The position numbers and the translations under genes were made by a program. Shown here piece by piece: positions 16,926-25,829 of a DNA stretch of 52,231 bases (position 1 is the first letter of the stretch; every line of letters begins with the position of its first letter). The notes beneath the pieces were generated by a model that saw only the letters and a program-made list of their open reading frames with translations, was not told the DNA's origin and searched no databases. Location: the NCBI GenBank assembly GCA_036656615.1, contig JAVXHY010000015.1:1-52231 (forward strand), given 5' to 3'. Origin of the DNA: CAUPWF01 sp036656615 (GTDB taxonomy: Bacteria; Bacillota; Clostridia; Lachnospirales; Lachnospiraceae).

Positions 16926-19413
16926 AAGTATTACCGCTTCCAGCCACCATTTCATCCATTATATCCATTGGCTGTAGCTCTACTGTACCTGTCGCCGGAT
17001 TCATGAATTGGACATTTATCTTTCCATATCCGGTGAGCAGTACAGCATTGGCGCTATCTGTCATTGCTATAACTGGAGTCCCTTTTCCAATAAGGTACAA
17101 CATTTCTTCTGTGGTGCATCCAGTCAAATCCATTGCGGTTCCCTGTATGTATTCTGTCAGCACATCCAATGGTGATTTTCCACCTACCAGTTCAGCATTT
17201 ACATCCACTTCCTGTCCTTCCAATTTAATAATTTGTCTCAGACATGCAGATAAAGTTCCTTCTCCTTCCGCTGCCCGAACAGGCTCCATATTTTCCAATT
17301 CATATGTAAGCTCCCGATTACCTCGTTCCCATACATAGGATTGTGACGAAGAAATTACCACTCCCGAGCACTCATTTGCTTTTTGTATTGCATAGCCTGC
17401 CTTGTCATAGGTTCCTATGAGTTTACCAGTTCCATAGACATAATACTTTGTCAAAGTATCCTTATTTTCAAAAGAAATAGTCGTTGGATTTTCAAACAAT
17501 ACTTGCTTGGGTTTCAATATTTTAGGATGCTCATCTTGAATACCTTCTGAAAATGTAAACCGCATTTGTGATTCTTTAACATCTGTGTTCAAAACTTCTA
17601 ACATTATATTGCTTTCTGCTTTTTCTTCATTATTAGTAATATAATCCTGTGGTATAACAGTATAAACTGTTCCATTTTTTGTAGTACGGTTTAGGGTAAT
17701 CATATTTCCTTCTATAAATACATCTAAAATATAAATTTGTTCCATGCCATAAGACTTTGCTACTTTTCCATTCCCATCGCATATTTCAACTTTATACATT
17801 GGCAGAACTGCTTGTCCCGCTACTGTTGTCCCTGTATCTTCTACTCGCGAAACACCATATACAAAATCACCCTTTACAAATCCCAAAGGCTTAATACTTT
17901 CATCCTTACCTGCTTCTATCTCGTGATTTTTTCCCGTAGCTAGATTCAATACACTTACCTTGGTGGCTGTCTGTAGTTCTCCATTCATCTGATAAGCTAC
18001 CAAATGTCCATCGTCAGAAGAAACATACTGACCTGTTTTCAAATCTTTTACTATCTCCTCTTGTTTTTCTTCTTTCATATCCACTTTATGAAGTGTGCCA
18101 GCTGTCATAATATAAAGAATTTCCTTCTGATGGTTATAATACACCAAACGTCCCAATTCATCCTGGGTAATTCCAAATGATTTGGTGCTTGGAATAAATA
18201 CTTTTTCTTCTACTGCATTTTTATTAATATCATAATAATAGACTGCAGCTCCGACCTCTCCTTCATGCTTTCCACGATTCATATAACCATATACAACGAA
18301 CGTTGTGCTCCCATTATCATCCATTGTAATTAAATGAATCTCATGGGTATCATTTTGATTTCTAGCATCTATCCCCTCTGCATCCATGAAACTAAAAACA
18401 AGAGACAATGCATCATTGTCCTGGTCATAATTCCAAAGTTCTCTTTCTTGGACAAAAGATACAATAGTACCATTCTTATTTGTTATATAAGGCAAATCCA
18501 ATGGTGCAATTCCAAGGGTAATTCCCTTTTCATTTAAAGATTCTGTAGTTCCTTTAAAAACCTGATTCATGGTTCTGTTATAATCTAATAAATATGTAGT
18601 TCCTTCTTCATATCTTACTCTGAAAAATTCTTTCACATTATATAATTCAGGCTCACTTCCTTCTTTTGGACATGTTACCTGATAATTAAGCAGAAGCGAA
18701 GTATATGATGCATTACTTTCTTTAATACTCCACCGCATCTCTTTACCTATTGTTGGATGAAGTTTTCCCCAGGTAACATGTTCTACATCTGAATGAATAG
18801 TCACTTCTTGAAACGAGTCATTTTCCCCACCCACATCTGGTTCTAATGCTCCAGAAAGTATTTCCGCTTGTGCCTTATCAAATGTTTTGGTATGAAAATC
18901 ATTTGCAAAATTTATACACTGATTTAAAAATAACTCATCTGATTTAATTACCCTAGTATAATAATAAATATCTTTTCCTTTATCCGTGTGTAATGTGACT
19001 TTCATGACACCTTCTGTTCCAGGTACCAATGCACCTCCTAATAAAAAAGATATACTTTTTTCCGGATATTTGATTTTTTCCTTTTGCAGGCTTGTTTCTC
19101 CATCCAAAGAAAATACCTCATAACTTAATGAAGTGATTTTATTGCCATATGAATGAATATGAAGTGTAATATCACCAAGCGCGTTTGCTGGTGTAATCGT
19201 ATCACGCATAGCTGCAATCTCCATCTCATTCGTATATCCTTCTAATGAATTTGCTTCATATCCTTCTATCCCAAAAGAAATAACCGGTAGTGTAGCTCCA
19301 CCCATATCAGCTGTCAAATCTGTATTTCCACGATTTGTTATATATGCAAACACCACAATTGCAAGAAAAAAAACACCAGTTAGTATTACAGCTCGTAACC
19401 ATTTTAATCTCAT
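16906..19413 (-). CDS. Membrane-anchored extracytoplasmic protein with degenerate C39-like C-terminal domain
   Basis: 835-residue protein with an N-terminal membrane anchor (about residues 9-26) and a large outside portion. Residues roughly 330-600 are rich in short beta-strand segments, propeller-like (for example GRLVYYNHQKEILYIMTAGT). The last 120 residues look like a C39-type papain-fold domain: SACLRQIIKLEG where the catalytic Cys sits, and GKGTPVIAMTD...NAVLLTGY. The position normally His (H-AVVxTGY) is Asn, and the following DP motif reads MNPATG, so protease activity is unlikely. Start ATG at 19413 with AAGGGG upstream; co-transcribed with the methyltransferase (3-nt gap). I know no function for it. 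Confidence 0.7.
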   Translation of the reverse strand: MRLKWLRAVILTGVFFLAIVVFAYITNRGNTDLTADMGGATLPVISFGIEGYEANSLEGYTNEMEIAAMRDTITPANALGDITLHIHSYGNKITSLSYEVFSLDGETSLQKEKIKYPEKSISFLLGGALVPGTEGVMKVTLHTDKGKDIYYYTRVIKSDELFLNQCINFANDFHTKTFDKAQAEILSGALEPDVGGENDSFQEVTIHSDVEHVTWGKLHPTIGKEMRWSIKESNASYTSLLLNYQVTCPKEGSEPELYNVKEFFRVRYEEGTTYLLDYNRTMNQVFKGTTESLNEKGITLGIAPLDLPYITNKNGTIVSFVQERELWNYDQDNDALSLVFSFMDAEGIDARNQNDTHEIHLITMDDNGSTTFVVYGYMNRGKHEGEVGAAVYYYDINKNAVEEKVFIPSTKSFGITQDELGRLVYYNHQKEILYIMTAGTLHKVDMKEEKQEEIVKDLKTGQYVSSDDGHLVAYQMNGELQTATKVSVLNLATGKNHEIEAGKDESIKPLGFVKGDFVYGVSRVEDTGTTVAGQAVLPMYKVEICDGNGKVAKSYGMEQIYILDVFIEGNMITLNRTTKNGTVYTVIPQDYITNNEEKAESNIMLEVLNTDVKESQMRFTFSEGIQDEHPKILKPKQVLFENPTTISFENKDTLTKYYVYGTGKLIGTYDKAGYAIQKANECSGVVISSSQSYVWERGNRELTYELENMEPVRAAEGEGTLSACLRQIIKLEGQEVDVNAELVGGKSPLDVLTEYIQGTAMDLTGCTTEEMLYLIGKGTPVIAMTDSANAVLLTGYGKINVQFMNPATGTVELQPMDIMDEMVAGSGNTFIGYVK

Positions 19414-19416
19414 TTA

Positions 19417-20568
19417 TTATTCCCCTTTGTACTTTAACAATTCTCCTATTGTGGGTGTGAGGTTCAAGAAACTCTCACACCTTTTAATTTCCGGCTTTTC
19501 TAAAACGACTTGCTTCTCTTTTCTGACTCCACGAATCAGAATATTCTTCGGTGTATGTTCCATATCTATAAATTCCAATATCTGTACATCATATCCTTCC
19601 CGCTCCAAATATTCTCCCCGAAGTGCATCCGTTACCAATGCAGCAATTCGTTCCTTTATTAATCCATATTTTAAAATAGGCGAAAGCAATTCATTTGAAA
19701 TCTGTCCATTTAACTCATGCTGACAACAGGGAACCGATAGAATAACCCTTGCATTCCACCCAACCGCCTTTGCTAACGCGAAATCAGTAGCCGTATCACA
19801 AGCGTGAAGCGTCACCACCATATCCACCTGATCTACGCCCTTATATTCTTCTATATTTCCCTCTAAAAAAATAAGCTTTTCATAGCCATATTTCTGTTGT
19901 AATTGATTGCAATGGGCAATTACTTCTGTTTTCAAATCAAGACCTATAATTCGTACGTCATATCCTTTTAATTCATGTAAATAATAATACATTGCAAAAG
20001 TCAGATAGGATTTCCCACATCCAAAATCTAAAATAGTAAGTTCCCTATCCGTAGGAAGCTTTGGCAGGATATCCTCAATAAACTCCAAAAATCGATTCAT
20101 CTGACGAAATTTATCAAATCTGCTTTTGATAATCTTACCTTCCTTATTCATTACACCCAAATCCTCTAAAAAAGGAACATAAACACCTTCCTCCAATATG
20201 TATTTTTTACTTCGATTATGCGATAAATCCAATTCTTCTATTTGTTTCTGCTGTTGTTTTTTTTGAATTGTTATTTTCCCTTTCTTACTAATAAGAATTG
20301 TATATTGAAAGTATCTCGTGTCCATCTGCATCTGTCTGAAATTCTCTAAACATGAAACAATTGACTGTTCTATCTCATCTAAGTTAAGATTTTTATGAAA
20401 TACCTGTGTCTTGGAATAAGACTCTAACTGAAACAAAAGTGTACCCTTTTTCATAATTGGACGCACTTTAACTTTTACAATATGATTTGATGTTCTTGGA
20501 TTACTGATTACTGCGCTAATAAAATCTGCATTTAAAGTTTCTTTTAATATTTTTCTAATTTGTTCCAT
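19417..20568 (-). CDS. SAM-dependent methyltransferase (METTL25-like class I fold)
   Basis: Class I methyltransferase. SAM-binding motif I is LDFGCGKSYLTFAMY, acidic end of strand 2 is RIIGLDLK, then LHACDTATDFALAKA and the unusual motif SVPCCQHELNGQ, shared with the METTL25/RRNAD1-type group. Residues 1-150 form an extra N-terminal domain. Start at 20568 (383 residues), with GAGG 8 nt upstream; an in-frame extension to 20658 has no ribosome site and encodes an unconserved leader. Substrate unknown (RNA is a guess from the CC motif). Confidence 0.8.
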   Translation of the reverse strand: MEQIRKILKETLNADFISAVISNPRTSNHIVKVKVRPIMKKGTLLFQLESYSKTQVFHKNLNLDEIEQSIVSCLENFRQMQMDTRYFQYTILISKKGKITIQKKQQQKQIEELDLSHNRSKKYILEEGVYVPFLEDLGVMNKEGKIIKSRFDKFRQMNRFLEFIEDILPKLPTDRELTILDFGCGKSYLTFAMYYYLHELKGYDVRIIGLDLKTEVIAHCNQLQQKYGYEKLIFLEGNIEEYKGVDQVDMVVTLHACDTATDFALAKAVGWNARVILSVPCCQHELNGQISNELLSPILKYGLIKERIAALVTDALRGEYLEREGYDVQILEFIDMEHTPKNILIRGVRKEKQVVLEKPEIKRCESFLNLTPTIGELLKYKGE

Positions 20569-20797
20569 ACACAACCTCTTTTTTCTGCTAGTAATATTGT
20601 AATGCCAATCGTCTTGAAACGCAAGAACCACAAGAAATTTTAATAGTTTCCAAACCAATTTTGGAAAGAAATTAAGGAATGGTTAATATTTTTTCTATTT
20701 CTTTTACACTTTACACATACTTTGGACACAATTATTGATTATACTAATCTAAGATAGTTGATTAACACTCACTATCTCCCCCCCTCATAAAGTAAGG
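20569..20797. other. Intergenic leader with hairpins, no gene
   Basis: Gap upstream of the methyltransferase gene. It holds an 8-bp hairpin (TTTCCAAA 20647-20654 with TTTGGAAA 20660-20667) that would lie in the 5' leader, and further upstream the promoter region described separately. No coding potential seen. Confidence 0.6.
20738..20777 (-). promoter_or_regulatory. Possible promoter with overlapping inverted repeat, methyltransferase operon
   Basis: On the minus strand a perfect TATAAT (20738-20743) has only poor -35 matches at 16-18 bp. The inverted repeat AGATAGT (20752-20758) / ACTATCT (20771-20777), 12-nt spacer, spans the -35 region and could be an operator for an unknown regulator. 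It could equally be a chance repeat in AT-rich DNA. Confidence 0.4.
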
Positions 20798-20819
20798 CAC
20801 CCTAGGAAAACCTAGGGTG
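20798..20819. terminator. Hairpin terminator at the end of the metG-lipase run
   Basis: Perfect 9-bp stem CACCCTAGG / CCTAGGGTG with an AAAA loop. The lipase stop codon lies inside one arm. The downstream tail on the minus strand (CCTTACTTT) is only moderately U-rich, and on the plus strand it is TTTGACTTTTT. Confidence 0.65.
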
Positions 20820-21750
20820 TTTGACTTTTTATCTTTATTTGCATCCATTTTAACAAATCTTGATACACATCTTGTCGATTTATTTCATTTAAAATTTCAT
20901 GTCTGTCATCTTCATACAATTTGATTTCCACATCTTCTATTCCACAATTTTTATAAGTTTCATATATTTTTATTACTGACTTCCCAAAGTTACCAACCGG
21001 ATCTTCTTTCCCTGATACAAATAAAATTGGTGTTTTTTTTGGGATTTTATCTATATTTTCCATTTTCAATAATTTCTGCATTCCACAGAACATATGATAA
21101 TATGCATTCACCGTAAATCGAAAAGAACATAACGGGTCTTTCATATAAGCATCTACCACTTCTGTATCTCTTGATAACCAATCCTTCGAAGTTCTTGCCG
21201 GCTCGAATTTCTTATTGTATCCTCCAAATGCCATATCATCTACTAATTTACTTCTATATTTCCAACCTTTAAATTTTGCAATCATACGGCAAAGTAATTT
21301 TCCTGCTGACAGTGCCATGGCGGGCTGATTTCCTGTTCCCATGATAATCACACCACTTAGCTGATCATTATATGTCTTGATATATTGCCTTACTAAAAAC
21401 GATCCCATACTATGTCCTAACAGAAAATATGGCACCTGTGGATTTTGTTCTCTGGTTCGTAGATATAATTCTCGGATATCTCCAATTACCAATTCATTGC
21501 CCTTTGTTTCCTCAAAAAATCCATAATATTCTTCACTTTGCACTGACTGTCCATGACCCAAATGATCATGACCTACAACCAAGTAACCATGTTCTGCTAA
21601 TGTATCTGCAAATTCATCATATCGATCAATATATTCCGCCATCCCATGACAGATTTGAAGAACAGCCTTCACTTCTCCCTCCGGCCTCCATTCAACTGCG
21701 TGAATATCTGTCCTTTTGTCCTTGGATAAATAGTAAAAACTGTTCTTCAT
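20812..21750 (-). CDS. Alpha/beta hydrolase, monoacylglycerol lipase/lysophospholipase type
   Basis: Serine hydrolase of the lysophospholipase-like group. The oxyanion region is QICHGMAEYIDRYDEFAD, the nucleophile elbow GHSMGS, the acid LFVSGKEDPVG and the catalytic His DDRHEILNE, in normal order. No signal peptide, so cytoplasmic. I start at the second ATG (21750, 312 residues) because GAGG is 7 nt upstream of it and only 1 nt from the first ATG. Last gene of the metG run. Substrate is a guess from the family. Confidence 0.85.
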   Translation of the reverse strand: MKNSFYYLSKDKRTDIHAVEWRPEGEVKAVLQICHGMAEYIDRYDEFADTLAEHGYLVVGHDHLGHGQSVQSEEYYGFFEETKGNELVIGDIRELYLRTREQNPQVPYFLLGHSMGSFLVRQYIKTYNDQLSGVIIMGTGNQPAMALSAGKLLCRMIAKFKGWKYRSKLVDDMAFGGYNKKFEPARTSKDWLSRDTEVVDAYMKDPLCSFRFTVNAYYHMFCGMQKLLKMENIDKIPKKTPILFVSGKEDPVGNFGKSVIKIYETYKNCGIEDVEIKLYEDDRHEILNEINRQDVYQDLLKWMQIKIKSQTP

Positions 21751-21767
21751 ATGCATACCTCGATGTT

Positions 21768-23138
21768 CTATCTGTCTTCCATTTTAATATAGTCTCTGTA
21801 AGGTGTTAACGGTTTATAAGCCGGTCTAATAATCTTGTCTACATTCCTCAATTCTTCTAAACGGTGTGCACTCCATCCAGTAATACGAGCCGCTGCAAAA
21901 ATCGGGGTATAAAGAGATTCATGCAGTCCAAGCATACTGTATACCAGCCCACTGTAAAAATCCACATTTGCATTTACGCCCTTATAAATATGACGTTTCT
22001 CTCCTATAATCTCTGGTGCCATATACTCTACCATTTCATAAAGATTATATTCCTTTTCACAGCCCTTTTCTTTAGCCAGTCGTCTTACAAATCCTTTGAA
22101 CAAATCCGCTCTAGGATCCGATATGGAATAAATCGCATGTCCCATCCCATAGATCAATCCCTTTTTATCAAAAGCCTGCTTGTCTAATAACTGCTCAAGA
22201 TACCGACGTACTTCATCTTTATCTTCCCAGTCGTGAATCTTCTCCTTCATGTCTTTGAACATCTGCACAACCTTCACATTAGCACCACCGTGCTTTGGCC
22301 CTTTTAATGATGCCATTGCAGCAGCCATAGTAGAATATGTATCTGTCCCCGAAGAAGTTACTACATGTGTAGTAAAAGTAGAATTATTACCACCACCATG
22401 ATCCATATGTAATACCAGCGCCATATCCAATATCTTAGCCTCTAACTTTGTATATTTTCTATCTTCTCTTAACATCATAAGTATATTTTCAGCAGTTGAT
22501 AGCTCAGGCTGAGGTGCATAAATCCACAAATCCTGCCCCTGACGGTAATTGTAAGCTAGATATCCATAAACCATTAACATTGGAAATTGACTAATCAAAT
22601 TCAAACATTGACGTAACACATTTGGAATAGATGTGTCATCTGCCTTATCATCATAAGAATAAAGGGTTAATATGGAACGTGTTAAACTATTCATCATATC
22701 TTTACTTGGTGCCTTCATAATCACATCTCTCACGAAATTTGGTGGCAAAGTTTTTCGCTCAACTAATGTTTCATGAAATGCCTTAAGCTCTGTCACTGAT
22801 GGGAGTTCACCAAACAAGATTAAATAAGCTGTCTCTTCACAGCCAAAATGTCCCGCCTCCAAAAAACCATTGACCAAATCTTTAATATCATATCCACGAT
22901 AGTAAAGACGGCCCGAACATGGGACCTCTTTCCCATCTTCAATCTTCGTTGCACACACATCAGAAATATTGGTCAGCCCAGCTAATACACCTTTTCCATT
23001 TATATCTCTTAGTCCTCTTTTTACCTCATATTTTGCATATAACTCTTTGTCTATCGCATTATTTTTTTCACATAAACGGGATAGTTCCTCAATTTTAGGG
23101 GTAATATCAAATAACGTTTTTGTTGAAGGTACTGTCAT
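21768..23138 (-). CDS. Citrate synthase, Gram-positive anaerobe type
   Basis: Condenses oxaloacetate and acetyl-CoA to citrate. Catalytic regions are present: HMDHGGGNNSTF, KGPKHGGANVKVV, GMGHAIYSISDPRA and VDFYSGLVY. At 456 residues it belongs to the longer form common in Clostridia, with an N-terminal extension of about 50 residues. AAAGGAG precedes the ATG. It follows rsmA after 30 nt. In such anaerobes it most likely feeds glutamate synthesis through an incomplete TCA pathway; no aconitase or isocitrate dehydrogenase gene is in the window. Confidence 0.93.
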   Translation of the reverse strand: MTVPSTKTLFDITPKIEELSRLCEKNNAIDKELYAKYEVKRGLRDINGKGVLAGLTNISDVCATKIEDGKEVPCSGRLYYRGYDIKDLVNGFLEAGHFGCEETAYLILFGELPSVTELKAFHETLVERKTLPPNFVRDVIMKAPSKDMMNSLTRSILTLYSYDDKADDTSIPNVLRQCLNLISQFPMLMVYGYLAYNYRQGQDLWIYAPQPELSTAENILMMLREDRKYTKLEAKILDMALVLHMDHGGGNNSTFTTHVVTSSGTDTYSTMAAAMASLKGPKHGGANVKVVQMFKDMKEKIHDWEDKDEVRRYLEQLLDKQAFDKKGLIYGMGHAIYSISDPRADLFKGFVRRLAKEKGCEKEYNLYEMVEYMAPEIIGEKRHIYKGVNANVDFYSGLVYSMLGLHESLYTPIFAAARITGWSAHRLEELRNVDKIIRPAYKPLTPYRDYIKMEDR

Positions 23139-23168
23139 ATAGTTCTCCTTTCATCATAATACATGTGT

Positions 23169-24044
23169 TTACGAGTAATAACCATTTAAAATATTACTCA
23201 GCTGTGCAAATTCCTGAAGTGTCAATGCTTCACCTCTAATTCCCGGCCCTTTTCCAAGTTGTTCAATTGCGCTGATTATTTCTTCCTTCGTTAATTTCAA
23301 ATCTGCTTGATTGTGTAATCCGTTAGCCAGTGTCTTTCTTCGCTGATTAAAAGAAGCGCGAATAATTTGAAACATTAGTTTTTCATTTTCTACACTTACT
23401 GGCGGCTTTTTGTACTTTTCCAATTGAATGACTGCTGATCCAACTTTCGGTTTTGGCATAAAACAATTTGCTGGCACGTTTGCAACAATACATGGTTTGG
23501 CATAATATTGAACAGCAAGAGAAAGTGCACCATAATCCTTAGTCCCAGGACCAACCTGCATGCGGTCTGCCACTTCCTTTTGCACCATCACCGTAATACT
23601 TTCAATTGGAACATGACTTTCAAATAATCCCATAATAATAGGTGTTGTAATGTAATAAGGAAGATTTGCAACCACTTTAATTGGTTGTCCGTCATTTTTA
23701 TCTTTTGCAAGTTGTCCAATGTCAACTTTCAATACATCCGCATGAATAATTGATACATTTTTATAATCCCCAAGTGTATCCTGTAGAATTGGTATCAATG
23801 CACTGTCAATCTCCACTGCTGCAACTTCTCTTGCAGCCTCTGCCAAATATTGAGTCATCGTCCCAATTCCCGGTCCAATTTCAAGTACGAAATCCTCTTT
23901 TGTAATATGGGCAGAGTCTATGATTTTAGCTAATACATTTGTATCAATCAAGAAATTTTGTCCATATTTTTTTTGAAATGAAAAACCATACTTTTTCAAT
24001 ATTTCAATTGTATTTTGAGGGTTGCCTAATGTGGGCTTATCCAT
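23169..24044 (-). CDS. rsmA: 16S rRNA dimethyladenosine transferase RsmA/KsgA
   Basis: Dimethylates the two adjacent adenosines in the 3' terminal hairpin of 16S rRNA during small-subunit maturation. Motifs: KKYGQNFLID at the N-terminus, SAM loop VLEIGPGIGTMTQYL, catalytic NLPYYITTPI, and the C-terminal FNQRRKTLANGL. 291 residues, usual length. Its ATG overlaps the tatD stop by 8 bp with GAAGGAG inside tatD, so the two are coupled. Confidence 0.96.
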   Translation of the reverse strand: MDKPTLGNPQNTIEILKKYGFSFQKKYGQNFLIDTNVLAKIIDSAHITKEDFVLEIGPGIGTMTQYLAEAAREVAAVEIDSALIPILQDTLGDYKNVSIIHADVLKVDIGQLAKDKNDGQPIKVVANLPYYITTPIIMGLFESHVPIESITVMVQKEVADRMQVGPGTKDYGALSLAVQYYAKPCIVANVPANCFMPKPKVGSAVIQLEKYKKPPVSVENEKLMFQIIRASFNQRRKTLANGLHNQADLKLTKEEIISAIEQLGKGPGIRGEALTLQEFAQLSNILNGYYS

Positions 24045-24825
24045 GTATTCGCTCCTTCACATCTGATATACGAAATAATTGATTCCCATTTATTTCGGTC
24101 CTTCGGATAACTTCATTATATTCTACTTCTTTAATATTTGCAATTTCTTCAGCTACAAATTGCAGATTTGCAGAAGTATTTCTTTTCCCTCTATATGGAA
24201 CCGGGGCTAAATAAGGACAGTCTGTTTCTAACAAAATTCGATCCAGTGAGACTTCCTTTACGATTTCCTTTAGTTTCTTGGAATTTTTAAAGGTTAACAC
24301 ACCCCCAATCCCAATATAGAATCCCATATTGATATATTCCTGGGCTATCTCCTTAGAGTAAGAGAAGCAATGAATAACACCCTGAAGATTCGATCCATGC
24401 TCCTTCATAATTTCCAAAGTATCTGCAGCTGCCTCTCTACTGTGAATGATAACAGGCAAATCCAATTCTCTGGCCAGCTTCAATTGCTGTATGAACCACT
24501 CCTTTTGCACGAAGCGTGATTCCTTATCCCAGTAGTAGTCCAATCCAATTTCACCCACAGCTACTACTTTTTTTTGTTGAAATAAAGATTTTAACCAGGA
24601 GAAGCTTTCTTCATTCAAATCTCCAACCTCATCAGGATGTACCCCGACTGCTGCATACACCCCCTTATATTGCTCTGCCAGTAAGACAGAAGCTTGACAA
24701 CCTTTTAAGCTTGCACCTACATTAATAATGGTACCAACTCCATCTTTCTTTCTACAACCAAGCAGTTCATCTCTATCTTCATCAAATTGCTCATCATCAT
24801 AATGAGCATGGCTTTCAAATATCAT
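24037..24825 (-). CDS. tatD: TatD family metal-dependent deoxyribonuclease
   Basis: TIM-barrel metal hydrolase with 3'-5' DNase activity in known members. Metal ligands: SHAHYDDEQFDEDRDE (N-terminal HxH), GEIGLDYYW, IIHSREA, HCFSYS and LETDCPYLAPVPYRGKRN. 262 residues, standard length. It starts one base after the ddh stop and has a poor ribosome site (GGCAGG), consistent with translational coupling to ddh. The tatD-rsmA order is common in Firmicutes. Confidence 0.93.
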   Translation of the reverse strand: MIFESHAHYDDEQFDEDRDELLGCRKKDGVGTIINVGASLKGCQASVLLAEQYKGVYAAVGVHPDEVGDLNEESFSWLKSLFQQKKVVAVGEIGLDYYWDKESRFVQKEWFIQQLKLARELDLPVIIHSREAAADTLEIMKEHGSNLQGVIHCFSYSKEIAQEYINMGFYIGIGGVLTFKNSKKLKEIVKEVSLDRILLETDCPYLAPVPYRGKRNTSANLQFVAEEIANIKEVEYNEVIRRTEINGNQLFRISDVKERIHG

Positions 24826-24826
24826 C

Positions 24827-25813
24827 TTATAAAATACCTGCCCTTAATTCTTCCGCTGTTTTCATTGACAATAATCCAGGAGCAATATCAAATACTGATT
24901 TTGCTCCTATATCACCTTTCACAGACAAACGATAAGCAGCTCTTGCATAAGCTACTAACACCGATGCGGTAAATTCTGGATTAGACTCTAGCTTCAGTGA
25001 ATATTCAATTACATGGCGACTGCCTTGAACTCCAGTTTCTCCACTTCGTATTACAAATCCCCCATGAGGCATTTTGGTGTGATTAGTTTCAAATTCTTCT
25101 TCTGTAATAAACGTTACTGTTGTATCATACTCATCAAAATAATTGGGCATTTCTTTAATCGTTGTCTCAATGACCCCTAAATCCGCATCTGGTTTTGCTA
25201 CCACATAACATTCTCTTAAATGCTTTTGTCTAGCAGTAAGGATTGGTTCATTTCCCTTTCTTACATCTTCTACTACCGCATCTACTGGAACCGTATATTG
25301 AATTCCTTTTTTCACGCCTTCAATTCGACGAATTGCATCGGAATGGCCTTGGCTTACACCTTTTCCCCAAAATGTATAAGTACTTCCTTGCACAAGAATT
25401 GATTCTGCATAAAGACGATTCAAAGAAAACAAGCCCGGATCCCATCCTACGGATATAATACTTACATGATTTCCACTTTTAGCAGCTTGATCCATATCTG
25501 CAAAATAATTTGGAATCTTTGCATGAGTATCAAAACTATCGATAGTGTTAAAATTCGCTGCTAATTCCGGACCCATTACTGGTAGATCAGTTGCTGATCC
25601 CCCACAAAGAATCATCACGTCTATCTCGGCTTTCATGTCCAAAAGTTGAGCTATAGGAATAATTTTCACTCCTTTTGTTACCGTTACTACTTCTTCTGGA
25701 TTTCGACGGGTAAATACTGCTGTTAATTCCATATCTGCATTTCTTGCTATTGAAAGTTCCACACCACGTCCAACATTACCATATCCTACAATACCAATTC
25801 TTATTTTACTCAT
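24827..25813 (-). CDS. ddh: meso-Diaminopimelate D-dehydrogenase
   Basis: NADPH-dependent enzyme that makes meso-DAP directly from tetrahydrodipicolinate and ammonia, for lysine and peptidoglycan. Dinucleotide loop GIVGYGNVGRG at residues 7-17, then TAVFTRRNPEEV, the substrate region ILCGGSATDLPVMGPELA, DSFDTHAKIP and SVGWDPGLFSLNR. 328 residues, family length. GGAGG precedes the ATG. Together with murC it implies DAP-type peptidoglycan. Sits between metG and tatD in one tight run. Confidence 0.95.
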   Translation of the reverse strand: MSKIRIGIVGYGNVGRGVELSIARNADMELTAVFTRRNPEEVVTVTKGVKIIPIAQLLDMKAEIDVMILCGGSATDLPVMGPELAANFNTIDSFDTHAKIPNYFADMDQAAKSGNHVSIISVGWDPGLFSLNRLYAESILVQGSTYTFWGKGVSQGHSDAIRRIEGVKKGIQYTVPVDAVVEDVRKGNEPILTARQKHLRECYVVAKPDADLGVIETTIKEMPNYFDEYDTTVTFITEEEFETNHTKMPHGGFVIRSGETGVQGSRHVIEYSLKLESNPEFTASVLVAYARAAYRLSVKGDIGAKSVFDIAPGLLSMKTAEELRAGIL

Positions 25814-25829
25814 ATCATTTCCTCCATTT

